From contig SMXJ01000075.1 of the NCBI GenBank assembly GCA_004356305.1, forward strand, positions 1 to 6,593: a stretch of DNA of 6,593 nucleotides, read 5' to 3'. The translations under genes were made by a program, and so were the position numbers. Below the pieces are notes generated by a model. The model was not told the origin of the DNA and did no database searches. It saw only the letters and a program-made list of their open reading frames with translations. Below are positions 5,233 through 6,593 of the stretch, piece after piece. The DNA is from Bacteroidota bacterium. GTDB taxonomy: Bacteria; Bacteroidota; Bacteroidia; Flavobacteriales; Flavobacteriaceae. Numbering within the stretch: position 1 is the stretch's first letter; each line of letters starts with the position of its first letter.

Positions 5233-6593
5233 ATGAATACACTGCTATCTTTCCATGGCCCTCATGGAATAAATAAAACACGAACATTTTTTTCTATTCT
5301 TTTACTAAGTTTTTTCTTTTTCTCAAGCTATAATTCAAAGGCACAAGGACCCGGTTCACTCTTTGTGGATGCCGGACCCGATATAACTGAAGAATGTGGC
5401 AACGGAAAAGGCTGTGTAGATATTACAGCTACTTTTTTAGAAACCTTCGAAACTGCCAGTTTAAATTATACGGTAAACTCGATCGATTATAACCCTCCTT
5501 TTCCATTTGATGGATTGGCGAATAGTTTAAATCCCGACATAGATGACGCATGGTCAATTGTTGAAAACCTTCCGTTTGACTTTTGTTTTTTCGAAAATAT
5601 TGAAACTCAATTTCAAATTGGGTCTAACGGTGTGATCCGTTTTGATGTTGATCCCGGGGATACCACAAATGGATGGCAGTTTACCGAGGATTTACCGAAC
5701 AACTCCAATCCTACTCTTGGCGAAGCTAATGTTTTCACTCCCGGACATGATATTGATCCATCGGTTTCCACAACAGAGGAAATTGGTTATGAAGTTTTAG
5801 GCGAATTCCCAAACAGGGTATTGGTTGTTGCTTACTTCGAAGTTCCTCTGTTTTTTGGAACTTGTAATTCATTATTGGCCACTCAGATGGTAGTTTTTTA
5901 TGAATTTTCCAATGTTATCGAAATATATATGCAAGATAAGCCTGTATGTCCTACATGGAATGACGGGAATGCGACCCTGGGTATTCAAAACAACGATGGC
6001 GACATCGCCTTTGTTCCTCCTGGGCGGAATACATCAGATTCTCCATGGCAAACAAATGATGAGGCCTGGCAAATTTCGCCTGTGGGTGCGCCTACCTATA
6101 GCTTTGCCTGGTTAGATTCCGATGGGAATGTACTGGGAACAGATGCAACTATCGAGGTTTGCCCTGATGGTAGTGAGACCTATACAGCACGAGTTACCTA
6201 TACCAATTGTAATGGAGAAATCGTAGTACTTACTGATGATGTTACCGTTACCTTTACCAATTCCTATACCGTTGATATTGGTGAGAATCAGGAATTATGT
6301 GATGTTAAAAAACTTGAACTTACTGCTGAATTGACCGGTGCCGACCCGGCCGATGCTACTTTCTTATGGAGTACCGGTGAGACAACACAGTCAATCATAG
6401 TATCTCAAACCGATGATTATAGCGTCGAAGTAAACGTGGATGATTGTATTGAAACAGATTCTATCAGCTTAGTATTTAACGAGAATCCGGATATAGACCT
6501 TGGAGCTGATTTTGCGACTTGTTTTGAAGAAGTCATAATCTTAGACGCTTCACCTTCTAATTACGATCCAACAGAAGTTACTTACGAGTGGTC
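5233..6593 (+). CDS. large secreted gliding-motility/T9SS cargo-type surface protein, N-terminal part
   Basis: The frame is open from ATG 5233 to the window end, giving 453 codons with the C-terminus missing. Residues 1-37 form a signal peptide (Lys15 and Arg17, then a Leu/Phe-rich core 19-30) with likely cleavage at SKA|QGPGS. The mature part starts with 'FVDAGPDITEECG' (44-56). An N-terminal domain follows, with 'DDAWSIVENLPFDFCFFENI' (104-123), 'IGSNGVIRFD' (129-138) and 'PVCPTWNDGNATLGIQN' (237-253). This layout is familiar from proteins annotated 'gliding motility-associated C-terminal domain-containing' in Flavobacteriia. From about 285 come Ig/PKD-like repeats rich in Tyr, Thr, Asp and paired Cys, with units at 347-420 ('VDIGENQELC', 'LWSTGETT', 'DYSVEV') and from 421 ('IDLGADFATC'). 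Export by the type IX system through a type B C-terminal signal is expected but not seen. Function may be adhesion, matrix or cell-surface; the exact role is unknown. Confidence 0.85.
   Translation, partial: MNTLLSFHGPHGINKTRTFFSILLLSFFFFSSYNSKAQGPGSLFVDAGPDITEECGNGKGCVDITATFLETFETASLNYTVNSIDYNPPFPFDGLANSLNPDIDDAWSIVENLPFDFCFFENIETQFQIGSNGVIRFDVDPGDTTNGWQFTEDLPNNSNPTLGEANVFTPGHDIDPSVSTTEEIGYEVLGEFPNRVLVVAYFEVPLFFGTCNSLLATQMVVFYEFSNVIEIYMQDKPVCPTWNDGNATLGIQNNDGDIAFVPPGRNTSDSPWQTNDEAWQISPVGAPTYSFAWLDSDGNVLGTDATIEVCPDGSETYTARVTYTNCNGEIVVLTDDVTVTFTNSYTVDIGENQELCDVKKLELTAELTGADPADATFLWSTGETTQSIIVSQTDDYSVEVNVDDCIETDSISLVFNENPDIDLGADFATCFEEVIILDASPSNYDPTEVTYEW

Noticed and set aside
5900..6115. 71-codon ORF within the surface protein
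   Set aside because: It is a frame shadow; the long frame is open from 5233 to the window end and shows repeated motifs.

Overview
The window looks like chromosomal DNA of a marine-type member of the Bacteroidota, most likely class Flavobacteriia. The evidence is AT-rich DNA, several Bacteroidota-restricted families (DUF2480, DUF3078, a CHU/gliding-type surface protein), starts without Shine-Dalgarno sequences, and a TAnnTTTG-type -7 box before one gene. No tRNA, rRNA, CRISPR array, insertion sequence or phage gene was seen.

Left part (1-1772, all + strand): the 3' end of a META-domain gene is followed after one base by sufE. sufE overlaps a DUF59/SufT-like gene by ATGA. This is the accessory end of a SUF iron-sulfur assembly operon; sufBCDS would be expected to the left, outside the window. 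A 213-bp gap follows. It holds a terminator-like hairpin, a perfect 16-bp inverted repeat and a second, diverged copy of the last 13 codons of the SufT-like gene. A DUF2480 gene comes next and appears to use a TTG start.

Middle (1885-4080): a secreted DUF3078 protein, probably envelope-located, is convergent with hflX, a ribosome-associated GTPase on the minus strand. hflX has a -7 promoter box at 4097-4104 that fixes its start at 4080 rather than at a further upstream ATG.

Right part (4155-6593, + strand): divergent from hflX is an endonuclease/exonuclease/phosphatase-family protein. After a 118-bp gap comes the N-terminal 453 residues of a large secreted multi-domain protein of the gliding-motility/T9SS cargo type, which runs off the window.

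No clearly new multi-gene system is visible. The most unusual item is the duplicated SufT tail with its hairpin-rich spacer, which looks like a scar of recombination between two sufT alleles. Next are the uncharacterised DUF2480 and DUF3078 genes beside the SUF genes.
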